In this document: positions 1 to 9,700 of the stretch, in pieces | How the letters are laid out: every line of letters starts with the position of its first letter | Position numbering within the stretch: position 1 is the first letter of the stretch | From: Pseudomonas sp. UBA4617 | GTDB lineage: Bacteria; Pseudomonadota; Gammaproteobacteria; Pseudomonadales; Pseudomonadaceae | Reading direction: 5' to 3' | Length of the DNA stretch: 64,000 nt | Assembly: GCF_002386445.1 (NCBI RefSeq) | Contig: NZ_DGIR01000009.1 | Span: forward strand, 124,001-188,000 | Notes under the pieces: model-generated | Told to the model about the DNA's origin: nothing | The model's input: the letters and a program-made list of their open reading frames with translations, nothing else | Database searches by the model: none | Made by a program: the position numbers and the translations under genes

Positions 1-502
1 GGTCGGCATACCTGCCTGCCTGCGGTACCCAGGCCAGCTTGTCGATGCGCGCGTACAACGGCAGCTCGACCGAGCCGCTGTCCGGCACCCGCGCCGAATG
101 GGCTACATCCACTGCCAACGGTTCGCGCCAGGCGGCATCGCGGTAAAGCCGGTAAGGGATCGGCCGGGCCTTGTCATCTTCGCTGGCCAGAAAACGCAGC
201 TCGCCGATGCCGCCATGCTGGCCGCCGTCGACGCGCACCTGATACGGGGTGTGCGGATTGCATTCCAGGCGCGGCGGGCGCTGGCTCAACAGCACACCAC
301 TTAGCGGCGCACCAGGGCCGTCGAGGCGTGCGGCCGCACCCAGGTCGACAAGCCCCAGCGCCTGGGCGCCGGCGTCGCGCGGTTGGCCGACCAGCATGCA
401 GCCGCGCTGCACCAGCACGCGTACCTCCACCAGGAAGTCCGCCGCCGTGGTGCTGGTGCTCACCATCAGGCCCAGCAACGCGGGCAGGAAGCGTTCCGTC
501 AC
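1..502 (-). CDS. SCPU-domain secreted protein, partial (3' end off window)
   Basis: This gene starts with GTG at 502, preceded by AAGGA, and runs off the left edge after 167 codons. The product begins with a short hydrophobic signal-like stretch ending near TTAAD. It then shows the spore coat U (SCPU) pattern seen in Csu-type pilins and adhesins: a Cys early in the mature part, GLVDLG, then CNPHTPYQVRVDGG, YRLYRD, and LPLYARI near the visible end. These proteins are secreted and assembled by a chaperone and usher, and take part in attachment. The rest of a csu-like cluster would lie to the left, which cannot be checked here. Weaker alternative: a stand-alone SCPU protein. Confidence 0.72.
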   Translation of the reverse strand, partial: MTERFLPALLGLMVSTSTTAADFLVEVRVLVQRGCMLVGQPRDAGAQALGLVDLGAAARLDGPGAPLSGVLLSQRPPRLECNPHTPYQVRVDGGQHGGIGELRFLASEDDKARPIPYRLYRDAAWREPLAVDVAHSARVPDSGSVELPLYARIDKLAWVPQAGRYAD

Positions 503-768
503 GTTGATTATCCTTGTCGATGTGTGCAGACCTGAGCGTAGCAGCGAGTTGACATCACGGAGGTGGCATACGGCCATTTTTTTGTGTTAGCAACAAAGCG
601 ATAGGTCCACGCTAAAAACACCCGGCCTGGCGCCGAACCCACCGCGACTTCAGGCCTCCAATGCTCAAGGCCGGCACTGGTGCCGATAATCTGTTAGGGT
701 GAAGCACTCTTATCCTGCACCAGACACATACGGCACGCATGGACAGACATGACAGGAGCGTTTCATCG

Positions 769-3018
769 ATGACTGCAGACAGCACGCTCACCCAGGCCCT
801 TGAACGCTGTGCCCAGGAGCCGATCCAGCTGCCTGGCAGCATCCAGCCCCACGGGTTCCTGCTGGTGCTGGACGAAGCCGATCTGCGCGTGCTCCAGGCC
901 AGTGAAAATGTCGAGCAGTGGCTGGGCTTACCCGCCCGGGAAATCATCGGTTGCAGCTTTGCAGAGCTGGTCAGCGCTGACTTCGACCTGCGTCTGCACC
1001 TGGCCCGCCAGCCCGAGGACGAAGCGTTTCCGTTCCATATCGGTGACGTGCAACTGCGCCAGGGCGCACCGTACAGCCGGATACTGCACCTGCTGACACA
1101 CCGTCACGACCAGGTCCTGATTGCCGAATTCGAGCCCCCACGGCTGCCAGACGACCTTGCCGCACAGGGCGATTACTACCCGCTGGTGCGCAGCTTCGTC
1201 GGTCGCCTGCACCAGGCCGCCAGCATTGACGAACTGCTGCAGCAAACCGTTGTGCAACTCAAGCGCATCACTGGCTTTGGCCGGGTCAAGGCCTACCGTT
1301 TCGACGCTGAAGGCAACGGCCAGGTGCTGGCCGAAGAGGCCGACCCGGGCTATCCCAGCTACCTGGGCCTATGCTTCCCGGCCGCCGATATTCCACGCCA
1401 GGCGCGCGAGCTGTACCGGGTCAACCGCATCCGCGTGATCGAGGACGCCAACTACCAGCCCTCGCCGCTGCTGCCTGCTGCCAACCCGCGCACGGGCAAG
1501 CCACTGGACCTGAGCTTTGCCGCGCTGCGCAGCGTATCGCCGGTGCACCTGCAATACATGCGCAACATGGGCACCCTGGCCTCGATGTCGCTGTCGATTG
1601 TGGTCGATGGGCAATTGTGGGGGCTGATCTCCTGCCACCACCAGCAACCGCGCCCGGTGGACCTGCGCACCCGCACCGCCTGCGAACTGCTCGCCAGCGT
1701 GCTGTCGTTGCAGATCGAGTCACGCGAGTCGCACGCCAACACGCGTCAGCTGCTGCAGTTGCGCCAGCACATCGTGCGCATGATTTCCTCCATGGCCGAC
1801 CATGACAGTGTCAGCGACGGCCTGCGCGATTTGCCAGACGTGTTGCTGGCCTTCGCAGGTGCCCAGGGCGCTGCGGTCATCTCGGCCGAACGTTGCGACC
1901 TGATCGGCAAGACCCCGCCCGCCGCGCAAGTCACCGCGCTGGTGCACTGGCTGACGCAACGGGGCGAAGAGACCGTCTTTTACAGCGACAACCTGCAGCG
2001 CGACATCGAGGAACTGCCCGAGCTCGCCGCCCACGCCGGTGGTGTGCTGGCGGTAGCCATTTCGCAGATCCATTCGCACTACCTGCTGTGGTTCCGCCCC
2101 GAGCAGGTGCGCACGGTAAACTGGGCCGGGCAACCGACCAAGCAGGTCGGCCCGCAGGGCAACCTCGACCCGCGCCACAGTTTCGAACGTTGGCAGGAAC
2201 AGCTGCGCGGCTACTGCGAGCCCTGGCACCCACTGGTCATCGAAGGCGTGCTGGAACTGCGCACCGCCGTGCTCGGCATCGTCCTGCGCAAGGCCGAGGA
2301 GCTGGCGCAGCTGGCCGGCGAACTGCGCCGCTCGAACAAGGAGCTTGAAGCCTTTTCCTACAGCGTATCGCACGACCTGCGTGCACCGTTGCGGCATATT
2401 GCCGGCTATACCGAACTGCTCGCCGAAATCGAGGAGCAGAGCCTGAGCGAGCGTGGCAAACGCTTCCTGCATCACATCCACGAAGCCGCACACTTTGCCG
2501 GCAGCCTGGTGGATAACCTGCTCAACTTCTCGCAGATGGGCCGCTCCGCCCTGCGCCTGGCGGACGTCGACCTCAACGCGCTGGTCGAAGCCATTCGCAG
2601 TGAGCTGGCACCCGACTACGAAGGCCGTGAAATCGTCTGGGACATCGCCCCGTTGCCCAAGGTGATCGGTGACCCGGCCTTCATCAATCTGGCCTTGCAC
2701 AACCTGCTGGCCAACGCTATCAAATATACGCGTGGCCGCACCCCGGCGCGCATTGGCATCAGCGCCGTGCAGCATCCGGACGAAATCGAGGTGTGTATTC
2801 GCGACAACGGCGTGGGCTTCGACATGGCCTACGCCAACAAGCTGTTCGGCGTGTTCCAGCGCCTGCACCGCATGGAAGATTTCGAAGGCACCGGGATCGG
2901 CCTGGCGAGCGTGCGGCGCATTATCGAACGTCATGACGGCCGGGTCTGGGCCCACGGCAAGGTCGACCAGGGCGCCACGTTCCACTTCACCCTCCCGCGC
3001 CACCCCGCGACAACCTGA
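769..3018 (+). CDS. bphP: bacteriophytochrome histidine kinase
   Basis: A biliverdin-binding red/far-red light sensor kinase of 749 residues from the ATG at 769, which has AGGAG upstream (an ATG at 739 is possible but lacks one). Cys14, just before EPIQLPGSIQPHG, is the expected chromophore attachment site. The PAS region is followed by a GAF domain with the PAADIPRQAR motif (usual form PASDIP) and VHLQYMRNMG, then a PHY region. The HisKA domain has SHDLRAPLRH with the phospho-acceptor His at about residue 534. The HATPase has DNGVGF at about 678 and GTGIGLA. It is the first gene of a three-gene operon with a receiver and a hybrid kinase. No heme oxygenase (bphO) is adjacent, so biliverdin must be made from elsewhere. 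Confidence 0.93.
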   Translation: MTADSTLTQALERCAQEPIQLPGSIQPHGFLLVLDEADLRVLQASENVEQWLGLPAREIIGCSFAELVSADFDLRLHLARQPEDEAFPFHIGDVQLRQGAPYSRILHLLTHRHDQVLIAEFEPPRLPDDLAAQGDYYPLVRSFVGRLHQAASIDELLQQTVVQLKRITGFGRVKAYRFDAEGNGQVLAEEADPGYPSYLGLCFPAADIPRQARELYRVNRIRVIEDANYQPSPLLPAANPRTGKPLDLSFAALRSVSPVHLQYMRNMGTLASMSLSIVVDGQLWGLISCHHQQPRPVDLRTRTACELLASVLSLQIESRESHANTRQLLQLRQHIVRMISSMADHDSVSDGLRDLPDVLLAFAGAQGAAVISAERCDLIGKTPPAAQVTALVHWLTQRGEETVFYSDNLQRDIEELPELAAHAGGVLAVAISQIHSHYLLWFRPEQVRTVNWAGQPTKQVGPQGNLDPRHSFERWQEQLRGYCEPWHPLVIEGVLELRTAVLGIVLRKAEELAQLAGELRRSNKELEAFSYSVSHDLRAPLRHIAGYTELLAEIEEQSLSERGKRFLHHIHEAAHFAGSLVDNLLNFSQMGRSALRLADVDLNALVEAIRSELAPDYEGREIVWDIAPLPKVIGDPAFINLALHNLLANAIKYTRGRTPARIGISAVQHPDEIEVCIRDNGVGFDMAYANKLFGVFQRLHRMEDFEGTGIGLASVRRIIERHDGRVWAHGKVDQGATFHFTLPRHPATT

Positions 3019-3033
3019 GGCACCGCTACCATC

Positions 3034-3495
3034 ATGCTCAAACCCATCCTGCTGGTCGAAGACAATCCACGCGACCTGGAGCTTACCCTTCTGGCGCTGG
3101 AGCGCAGCCAGTTGGCCAACGAAGTCATCGTGCTGCGTGACGGTGCCGAGGCACTGGACTATCTGCTGCGCCGCAATGCCCACGCCGATCGTGACGATGG
3201 CAACCCCGCCGTGCTGTTGCTGGACCTGAAACTGCCGAAGGTCGACGGCCTGGAAGTGCTCAAGGAAGTACGCGCCACCGCCGAACTGCGCAGCATCCCT
3301 ACAGTCATGCTGACGTCGTCGCGCGAAGAGCCCGACCTGTTGCGTGCCTATGAATTGGGGGTGAACGCCTATGTGGTCAAGCCGGTGGAATTCAAGGAAT
3401 TCGTCGCCGCCATCTCCGACCTGGGAATTTTCTGGGCAGTACTCAACGAACCCCCACCCGGCTCGCTGCGCCTGAACCGGCGCGGCAGCAACTGA
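3034..3495 (+). CDS. single-domain response regulator (Rcp1-like)
   Basis: A stand-alone receiver of 153 residues. The acidic pocket E9-D10, phospho-acceptor D64 (LLLDLKLPKVDG), T94-S95 and K116 (VVKPVEF) are all present. There is no output domain. It lies 15 bases after the bacteriophytochrome gene and 13 bases before the hybrid kinase, as in other phytochrome operons where an Rcp1-type regulator is the direct phosphate acceptor. It probably takes phosphate from the phytochrome. Passing it on to the hybrid kinase is inference from gene order. Confidence 0.9.
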   Translation: MLKPILLVEDNPRDLELTLLALERSQLANEVIVLRDGAEALDYLLRRNAHADRDDGNPAVLLLDLKLPKVDGLEVLKEVRATAELRSIPTVMLTSSREEPDLLRAYELGVNAYVVKPVEFKEFVAAISDLGIFWAVLNEPPPGSLRLNRRGSN

Positions 3496-3508
3496 GGCCG
3501 CCGCAACG

Positions 3509-5899
3509 ATGCAGCCAACGCCGCTGAAACTGCTGATGGTCGAAGACAGCTCGATGGATGCCGAGCTGACCCTGATGCGCCTGGAGCGCAGTGGGCTGCA
3601 CGTGCAGGCGCAACTGGTGTTCGACCATGTCGGCGTGGAGCACGCCCTGCACGAAGGCCGCTACGACCTGATCCTGTGCGACTGCGTGCTACCGGGCTCG
3701 TCCGGCACCGAAGTACTGGCCATCGCCCAGCGCCTGGCCCCGGACGTTCCGTTCATCTTCCTTTCCGGCATTTATGGCGAAGAGCATGCGGTGGAGATGA
3801 TCCGCCTGGGTGCCACCGACTACGTGCTGAAGAAGAACCTGCCACTGCTGCCCAAGGCGGTGCGTCGCGCCCTGACCGAGGTGCAGGAACGTCAGCGCCG
3901 GCGCCGCGCCGAAGAAGCCCTGGCCGATGTCGAGGCACGGGCGCGCTTTGCCATCGACGCGGCCGGCATGGGCACCTGGGACATGCGCCCGCAAGAGGGC
4001 CTGTTGTTGTGGGACGACCGCTGCAAGACCCTGTTCGGCCTGCCCACCAGCACTGAAATGACCCTGGACGTGTTCTATGCTGGCATCTACCCCGACGACC
4101 TGCCGCTGGTGCGCGAGGCGGTGGAGCGCGCCATGCGCCCGGAAAGCGGCGGCCAGTATCGGGTGGAATTTCGCATCGCCCAGCCTCATGGCCAGGAGCC
4201 GCGCTGGTTGCTCAGCAGTGGCCAGAGCCAGTTCGTCGACGGCCAGTGCGTACGCTTCTCCGGCGTGCTGCAGGACATCCATACCCAGCGCCTGGCCACC
4301 CAGGCACTGCGCCAGCTCAACGAGATGCTCGGGGAACGGGTCGAGCGTCGTACCCGTGAGCGCGACCGCGCCTGGGAACTTTCACAGGACTTGCTGGCAG
4401 TGCTCAACAAGGACCTGACCCCGGTCGCGCTGAACCCCGCCTGGGAGGCCAGCCTGGGCTTTTCCCGCGAGCGCCTGAGCCAGTCCTCGCTGCTGCACCT
4501 GCTGCCCGAGCCCGACCAGGAGCTGCTGCTCACCGAACTCGCCGCCCTCGCCCATGGCCGTACCAGCGCCCGCTTCGTCGGGCGCGTCTTGCATGCCGGC
4601 GGCCAGCATCGCTGGTTGTCGTGGGTGGTGGTGCCGGAAGACACCTTGCTGTACGTGGTGGCACGCGACATCACCAGCGAACGCGAGGCCGCCATGAGCC
4701 TGGCCGAAGCCAACGCGCGCCTGCGCGAGCAGATCGACGAACGCGAACGCATCGAGGCAGCGCTGCAACAGATGCAGCGCCTGGAGGCGGTCGGCCAGCT
4801 GACCGCTGGCGTGGCCCACGACTTCAACAACCTGCTGACAGTGATCCTGACCGGTGCCAGCTTCCTCGAACGCGACCTGGCCAAGGGCGATCTGGACAAG
4901 GCCCGCAGTCGCCTCACGCACATCCGCGAAGCCGGTGAACGCGGCGCCAAGCTGACCTCGCAGTTGCTGGCATTCTCCCGCCGCCAGCGCCTGGAGCCGG
5001 TGCCGCTGAACCTCAACCGCACCTTGGCCGGCCTGGAGGAGTTGTTGCGTCGTACCCTGGGCGGCAATGTCTCGGTGCGCCTGGACCTGGAGCCAAGCCT
5101 GTGGCGGGCACTGACCGACCCGACCCAGACCGAAATGATCATCCTCAACCTGGCGATCAATGCCCGCGACGCCATGCCTGACGGCGGCCAACTGACCCTG
5201 TCGACCCGTAACACCCGCATCGACACCCGCCCGCAGCGCCCGGAAGACCCGGAGCCGGGTGAGTACGTGGTGCTGAGCATCCGCGACACCGGTTGTGGCA
5301 TGAGCGAAGAGGTGCTGGCAAAGGTGTTCGAACCGTTCTTCACCACCAAGGACATCGGCAAAGGCTCAGGCCTGGGCCTGGCGCAGGTGTTCGGCTTCGC
5401 CAAACAATCCGGGGGCGGCGTGCACATCGACACCGCGCCCGGGCGTGGTACCCAGGTGGCGGTATACCTGCCAGCGGTCCAGGATGAAGCCGAAAGTGAG
5501 CCGCTGCCGTCGTTGCTCAGTCACTCGATCAGCGCAAGCGGCAACAACCACACGGTATTGCTGGTGGACGATGACCACCTGGTGCGCGACATGCTCGGCG
5601 ATGTGCTACGCCAGTATGGCTACCAGGTGCGCCAGGCGCACAGCGGCGAACAGGCGCTGGCCTTGCTGGACGACCAGATCGACCTGCTGCTGAGCGATTT
5701 CGCCATGCCCGAATTCAACGGCGCACAACTGGCCCTGGCGGCACGCGAACGTTATCCACGCCTGCCGGTGGTGTTGCTGACCGGTTATGCGGAGTTGCAG
5801 GGGCTGGAGCTGCCGGGCAGCCTGGTGATCCAGAAGCCGGTACAGGCCGATGAACTGGCCCGGGTGCTGAACGAAATGCTGACGACCCGGGCCGTATAG
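3509..5899 (+). CDS. hybrid sensor kinase, REC-PAS-PAS-HisKA-HATPase-REC
   Basis: A soluble hybrid kinase of 796 residues with no membrane segment. An N-terminal receiver (D58 in LILCDCVLPG) is followed by two PAS domains (about 145-265 and 290-400). The dimerisation domain has GVAHDFNNLL with His437, and the ATPase has DTGCGM and GSGLGLAQVFG. A C-terminal receiver carries D730 (LLLSDFAMPEFNG). Having receivers at both ends suits a relay that is gated by, and returns, phosphate. As third gene of the phytochrome operon it probably responds to light through the upstream regulator. A role in expression of a distant target is inference. Confidence 0.88.
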   Translation: MQPTPLKLLMVEDSSMDAELTLMRLERSGLHVQAQLVFDHVGVEHALHEGRYDLILCDCVLPGSSGTEVLAIAQRLAPDVPFIFLSGIYGEEHAVEMIRLGATDYVLKKNLPLLPKAVRRALTEVQERQRRRRAEEALADVEARARFAIDAAGMGTWDMRPQEGLLLWDDRCKTLFGLPTSTEMTLDVFYAGIYPDDLPLVREAVERAMRPESGGQYRVEFRIAQPHGQEPRWLLSSGQSQFVDGQCVRFSGVLQDIHTQRLATQALRQLNEMLGERVERRTRERDRAWELSQDLLAVLNKDLTPVALNPAWEASLGFSRERLSQSSLLHLLPEPDQELLLTELAALAHGRTSARFVGRVLHAGGQHRWLSWVVVPEDTLLYVVARDITSEREAAMSLAEANARLREQIDERERIEAALQQMQRLEAVGQLTAGVAHDFNNLLTVILTGASFLERDLAKGDLDKARSRLTHIREAGERGAKLTSQLLAFSRRQRLEPVPLNLNRTLAGLEELLRRTLGGNVSVRLDLEPSLWRALTDPTQTEMIILNLAINARDAMPDGGQLTLSTRNTRIDTRPQRPEDPEPGEYVVLSIRDTGCGMSEEVLAKVFEPFFTTKDIGKGSGLGLAQVFGFAKQSGGGVHIDTAPGRGTQVAVYLPAVQDEAESEPLPSLLSHSISASGNNHTVLLVDDDHLVRDMLGDVLRQYGYQVRQAHSGEQALALLDDQIDLLLSDFAMPEFNGAQLALAARERYPRLPVVLLTGYAELQGLELPGSLVIQKPVQADELARVLNEMLTTRAV

Positions 5900-6001
5900 G
5901 CGTGTCCTTGTGTCGCGATGGGCTGCGCAGCAGCCCCCTTGGCATTTTGCGCCACATCTGAATCCTGGCGCTGCGCAGCCCACCGCGACGCAAGGTCACG
6001 C
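5900..6001. repeat. long imperfect inverted repeat (REP-like hairpin)
   Basis: Arms of 32 bases at 5900-5931 and 5970-6001 are complementary with three mismatches, with GGGCTGCGCAGC at the core and a 38-base loop. The element sits directly after the hybrid kinase stop and before the tRNA. It resembles the extragenic palindromes common in P. putida and probably also ends transcription of the phytochrome operon. Confidence 0.7.
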
Positions 6002-6087
6002 CCACAAGGAAATGCAAAAGACAGATACGGCAAAGCCCAGCGCTTACTGTTCAAGCACCGGACCAAGATACGTTTGAAGCTGGAAAA

Positions 6088-6162
6088 TGGCAGGGGCGGC
6101 TGGATTCGAACCAACGCATGGCAGGATCAAAACCTGCTGCCTTACCGCTTGGCGACGCCCCT
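6088..6162 (-). tRNA. tRNA-Gln(TTG)
   Basis: The minus strand folds as a 75-base tRNA with encoded CCA. The acceptor stem is AGGGGCG with CGCCCCT. The anticodon stem GCAGG/CCTGC encloses the loop TTTTGAT with anticodon TTG, reading CAA. The T-arm is GTTGG-TTCGAAT-CCAGC and the discriminator base is G. Confidence 0.93.
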
Positions 6163-6423
6163 GTATCGGATGCAGCATTTGCTGCCCTGACAATTCCAAC
6201 TGAGTGACAACCGGGTTGTTGTCTTGGAATGCGCGGCACTTTAACAACAAACTTTCGGTCTGTGAACCCCCTGATGAAAAAAAATTGCCAGAAAACAGCG
6301 AGTTAGTCATTTTCGCGTTTTACCCAGTTACCGTCCGTCGCTTTCCGCCCGCCTCGCTTCAACACAATGGCATTCCTCCCTTCCAATCAGATGAGACAAC
6401 TGCATCGACCATGGAGGACTCCC

Positions 6424-6666
6424 ATGCCCGTTTCTCACGATCTTTACCAGGACCTGCACTACCCACGTGAAATCGTCCAGCAGCGCCGCCAGCAGGACAA
6501 GGCGCTGGACCGGCTGCTCGATGAGTACATGGATATCGACAACCAGGTGCTTGCCGCCGAGTCGATCTCGGCCGGCAACTTCGAGGACGAAGACCTGCGT
6601 CACCTCAAGGAACGCCGGCTGGCCGTGAAATACATGATCGAGCGCCAACTGGAGCGCAAGCCCTGA
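6424..6666 (+). CDS. DUF465 (YdcH-like) small protein
   Basis: An 80-residue, highly charged, mostly helical protein with the DUF465 pattern: HxLxxD near the start, then LDRLLDEYMDIDNQV and a closing LKERRLAVKYMIERQL. The start is the ATG at 6424 behind GGAG; a longer reading from 6367 adds residues unlike the family. Members of the family are short antiparallel hairpins of unknown role. The gene stands alone between the tRNA and a convergent DUF1810 gene. Confidence 0.83.
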   Translation: MPVSHDLYQDLHYPREIVQQRRQQDKALDRLLDEYMDIDNQVLAAESISAGNFEDEDLRHLKERRLAVKYMIERQLERKP

Positions 6667-6667
6667 A

Positions 6668-7093
6668 CTAACCCGTCAAGGCGGTCAACGTAAGGGGGTC
6701 TGGCTCGCCGTCATAGAACTGCACCAGCGCCCGCTGGAACAACGGGTTGTCGGGCGCCGCCCGGGCGAACAGGGTCAGGCACGAACGCAGCTTGAGGTCA
6801 TCGGGGCTGCCCAGCACTGCCCTGGCACTCTTGTCGCTATGTTGCAGCAGCGCGCACAAGCAAGCTTGCAGGCGCGGTCCGAGCAGCGGGTGAGCGAGGT
6901 AGGCCCGCGCTTCGTCGACCCCGGCCAGGGCATAACGCTCGGCCATGGCGCTGCGGCCCAGGCCACCGAGTTGCGGAAACACATACCACATCCAGTGGCT
7001 GCGCTTGTGTCCGGCCAGCAGCTCCTGGATCACCTGGTCATACACCCGGTTCTGCGCCTCGACGAAGCGCTCCAGATCATAGTCGGCGTGCAT
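6668..7093 (-). CDS. DUF1810 family protein
   Basis: A 141-residue protein starting at 7093 behind GAGGAGG. It has the DUF1810 signature: YDLERFVEAQNRVYDQVIQEL, HWMWYVFPQ (the HWMWFIFPQ motif), and the closing DDLKLRSCLTLFARAAPDNPLF region. The family is conserved and calpastatin-like but has no settled function. It ends one base from the stop of the convergent DUF465 gene. Confidence 0.88.
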   Translation of the reverse strand: MHADYDLERFVEAQNRVYDQVIQELLAGHKRSHWMWYVFPQLGGLGRSAMAERYALAGVDEARAYLAHPLLGPRLQACLCALLQHSDKSARAVLGSPDDLKLRSCLTLFARAAPDNPLFQRALVQFYDGEPDPLTLTALTG

Positions 7094-7251
7094 GCTCGGC
7101 CCTCCTCGGTATCGGTCATGCCCTTCACTGTACGCCTGCAGGGCCGACCTATCTCGCCAGGCGATCATTGCCGGGCACTTTCTGTATTAGTCAAATTGGC
7201 CGCCCTCGGGCAAGCTGCATGCTACCCCGCCGTCGCCCAAGGAGCGTTGCC

Positions 7252-8373
7252 TTGCCTGCCTGGATCCCTACCCTGCTACGCCAGCTCGGCCTGCGCCTGC
7301 GTGGCACCGCCCGGCCGAGCGAACTGCTCGGCTGGTTCGAAGACAAGGCACGCAGCCGCGGTTATCAGCTCAGCGACGGCCAACGCCGGGTGATCCAATG
7401 CATGGCCGGGCAACTGGCACAGCTCGAACAAGGCCAAGCGCGCAGCCTGTACCTGTACGGGCCGGTGGGGCGCGGCAAGAGCTGGCTGCTCGATGGTTTC
7501 TTCCAGGCCGTGCCGATAGCGGCAAAACAGCGCCTGCATTTCCATGACTTCTTTGCCCGACTCCACCAGGGCATGCACCGCCACCGCGCGCTGGATGATG
7601 CGCTGGGTGCGACCCTCGACGAACTGCTGGGCGGCTGCCGGGTGCTGTGCTTCGACGAATTCCACGTCCACGACATTGGCGATGCCATGTTGCTCACGCG
7701 CTTGTTCAAGGCCCTGTTCAGCCGCGGCGTGTGGTTGCTGGTAACGTCCAACTATGCGCCTGAAGGGCTGCTGCCCAACCCGTTGTACCATGAGCGCTTC
7801 CTGCCGGTGATCCGCCTGATCAACAGCTCGATGGACGTGCTTGAGGTGGGTGGCGACACCGATTTCCGCAGCCTGCCGGCCAACCGCGAACATCAACGTT
7901 TCACTCGCGGCTGCTATGCCTGGCCAGGTACGGCGGCACAACGCCAGGCGCTCAGGGTTCCACACCAACAACCGGTAATGCTGGAAGTGAACAAGCGCCC
8001 GTTGCGCGCGCTGGCCAGCGATGGCCGACGGGTGCTGTTTGCCTTTGAAGACCTGTGCGAGAACGCCACGGCGGTCATCGACTACCTGGTGCTGGCCGAG
8101 CGATACGATGAGTGGATCATCGACGGGCTGGACGATCTTTCGGAATGCTCATTGGCGGCTCAACAGCGCCTGGTCAACCTGGTGGATGTGCTGTATGACC
8201 AGGACCGGCAGGTGGTAGTGCTTGGTAAACGGCCGCTGGCAGAGAGCCTGAACGGGGCGCTTGCCGACTTGATGCGCACGCGCAGCCGGTTGGGGCAGTT
8301 GCATCAGCTCGCGCCAGACGAGCCTCATCCAACAAGTTTCTCCAAGCTGTCAACTGCCAGTTCTACCAGCTGA
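7252..8373 (+). CDS. zapE: AFG1/ZapE-like ATPase
   Basis: A P-loop ATPase of the AFG1/ZapE family, about 374 residues. Walker A is YGPVGRGKSW, Walker B is LCFDEFHVHDIGDA, and there is a sensor-like VTSNYAPEGLLPN plus the late YDEWIIDGLDDL. ZapE modulates the Z-ring under stress in E. coli. The TTG at 7252 has AAGGAG seven bases upstream and is the best start; an ATG at 7219 is the alternative. Many pseudomonads carry two AFG1 proteins and this one may be the accessory copy, so the symbol is provisional. Confidence 0.82.
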   Translation: MPAWIPTLLRQLGLRLRGTARPSELLGWFEDKARSRGYQLSDGQRRVIQCMAGQLAQLEQGQARSLYLYGPVGRGKSWLLDGFFQAVPIAAKQRLHFHDFFARLHQGMHRHRALDDALGATLDELLGGCRVLCFDEFHVHDIGDAMLLTRLFKALFSRGVWLLVTSNYAPEGLLPNPLYHERFLPVIRLINSSMDVLEVGGDTDFRSLPANREHQRFTRGCYAWPGTAAQRQALRVPHQQPVMLEVNKRPLRALASDGRRVLFAFEDLCENATAVIDYLVLAERYDEWIIDGLDDLSECSLAAQQRLVNLVDVLYDQDRQVVVLGKRPLAESLNGALADLMRTRSRLGQLHQLAPDEPHPTSFSKLSTASSTS

Positions 8374-8427
8374 CCGATCTTCTGAAGCAGCTTCTAATGC
8401 ACATCCATACCTGTGGAGGTGCCTCTC

Positions 8428-9624
8428 ATGTCAAGCAACCCGGCCCTGTGGGCCCGCATTGATCTTCCGCTGCCGGAAGATGAGCCGACCGAACTCATCA
8501 ACCGCCCGCCCTATCTGGTGGGTGGCTACTACTATAGCTCCAAAGCTTCTGTAGATGACTCGGGTGAACCCACGATGGTGCTGACCAAGCTCACGCGCGA
8601 TGGCGCGGCCGTCGAGGCGTTTGGCGAACATGGCACCGTACGGATCAGGATGCCGTCAGAACCTGCGTCATGGCTATGCTTCGTTGAAAACGGCGATCAC
8701 CTGGTGTGTAGCGTTGCGCTTCGACTCAATGAACACTTCGCTATTTTCCGCCTGAACAAAACTTCAGGCGTGCTGGACCTGACATTCGGCGATCACGGTT
8801 TCAAGCTGGTGGCTTACCCGATCGAAGAGGGTGTTTCCCCTCGTCAGGAAGGCGCCGAGGGATATGCAGGCAGCGTTCCGCAGTTTGCAGATGGCAAACT
8901 GCGCCAAGCCGTGAACTCCGGGCTGGCCCAATTTGATCTGCAAGGGAACCTGGATACATCGTTCAATAACGTCGGGATGCGTAGGTTCTTTACCTGGGAG
9001 GGCCGGAACCTTTTCACCCTCGAAGTCGTCGCCAGATACGAGGGGACGGAACACGCCGGCTTCTATTACTGCGGCAGTCATCGGGTGGGGGGTGATGATG
9101 TGCAGGCTTGGGTCGGCGCCTGCGACAAGCATGGTGCAGTCGTCCCTGGCTTTGCACAGCAGGGTGTGTGGATTGTCAAACGCCTGCCAGGCCATCCGGA
9201 CATTGCTCATATCGCCGTTCATTCTGCAGTGCAAGCCCATGACAGGCTTTATCTGGTAGGTGGCGCCGGCGAACGTGGTTTTGTGCTTCGCCTGAAACTG
9301 GACGGCAGTGTCGACCCGAGTTTCAACGATGGCCAAGCCGTGATTTTCAACCGCCCGGAGTTTGACCGGACGAAGGCATTCGCTGTCATTGCGCATGACA
9401 GCGGTATTCTGGTCGGCTGCGCGCACACGTACCCGCTCGAAGATCTGCCAACGGCAATCGTTCGATTGGACGCAAACGGCAAGGTAGATACCTCATTCGG
9501 TGAGGAAGGCTGGTTGGTCACACCAGATTACCCAGAAAGCAAGGCCCTGCTGATTCTTGCTCACAGCGGCCAGCAGGTCATCGAGTTGAGGGGGGAGAAG
9601 TTCGTGGCCCGCTACCCACTGTAG
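8428..9624 (+). CDS. delta-60 repeat protein
   Basis: A protein of 398 residues that starts at 8428 behind GGAGG. It contains spaced copies of the delta-60 signature (LDLTFGDHGF, LDTSFNNVG, VDPSFNDG, VDTSFGEEG), each preceded by a beta-strand pattern, so it should fold as a propeller-like repeat structure. No signal peptide is evident. Related repeats occur in bacterial surface and exported proteins, but no enzymatic role can be read from the sequence. Confidence 0.8.
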   Translation: MSSNPALWARIDLPLPEDEPTELINRPPYLVGGYYYSSKASVDDSGEPTMVLTKLTRDGAAVEAFGEHGTVRIRMPSEPASWLCFVENGDHLVCSVALRLNEHFAIFRLNKTSGVLDLTFGDHGFKLVAYPIEEGVSPRQEGAEGYAGSVPQFADGKLRQAVNSGLAQFDLQGNLDTSFNNVGMRRFFTWEGRNLFTLEVVARYEGTEHAGFYYCGSHRVGGDDVQAWVGACDKHGAVVPGFAQQGVWIVKRLPGHPDIAHIAVHSAVQAHDRLYLVGGAGERGFVLRLKLDGSVDPSFNDGQAVIFNRPEFDRTKAFAVIAHDSGILVGCAHTYPLEDLPTAIVRLDANGKVDTSFGEEGWLVTPDYPESKALLILAHSGQQVIELRGEKFVARYPL

Positions 9625-9642
9625 CCCTCGAGCGCGTCAGCC

Positions 9643-9677
9643 GCTGATGAACCCGCTTCAGGAGCGGGCTCATCAGC
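9643..9677. terminator. hairpin between convergent genes
   Basis: GCTGATGA pairs with TCATCAGC and CCCGCT with AGCGGG, separated by one mismatch, around a five-base loop. It lies between the convergent delta-60 and prpE genes and has no strong T-run, so termination is probable rather than certain. Confidence 0.55.
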
Positions 9678-9700
9678 AGCTGGCGCGACGCGGGCGCTGC

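Noticed and set aside
1720..3183. Long open frame of 487 codons on the minus strand opposite the bacteriophytochrome gene
   Set aside because: It is a shadow caused by high-GC codon use; the plus-strand frame has complete phytochrome and kinase domains.
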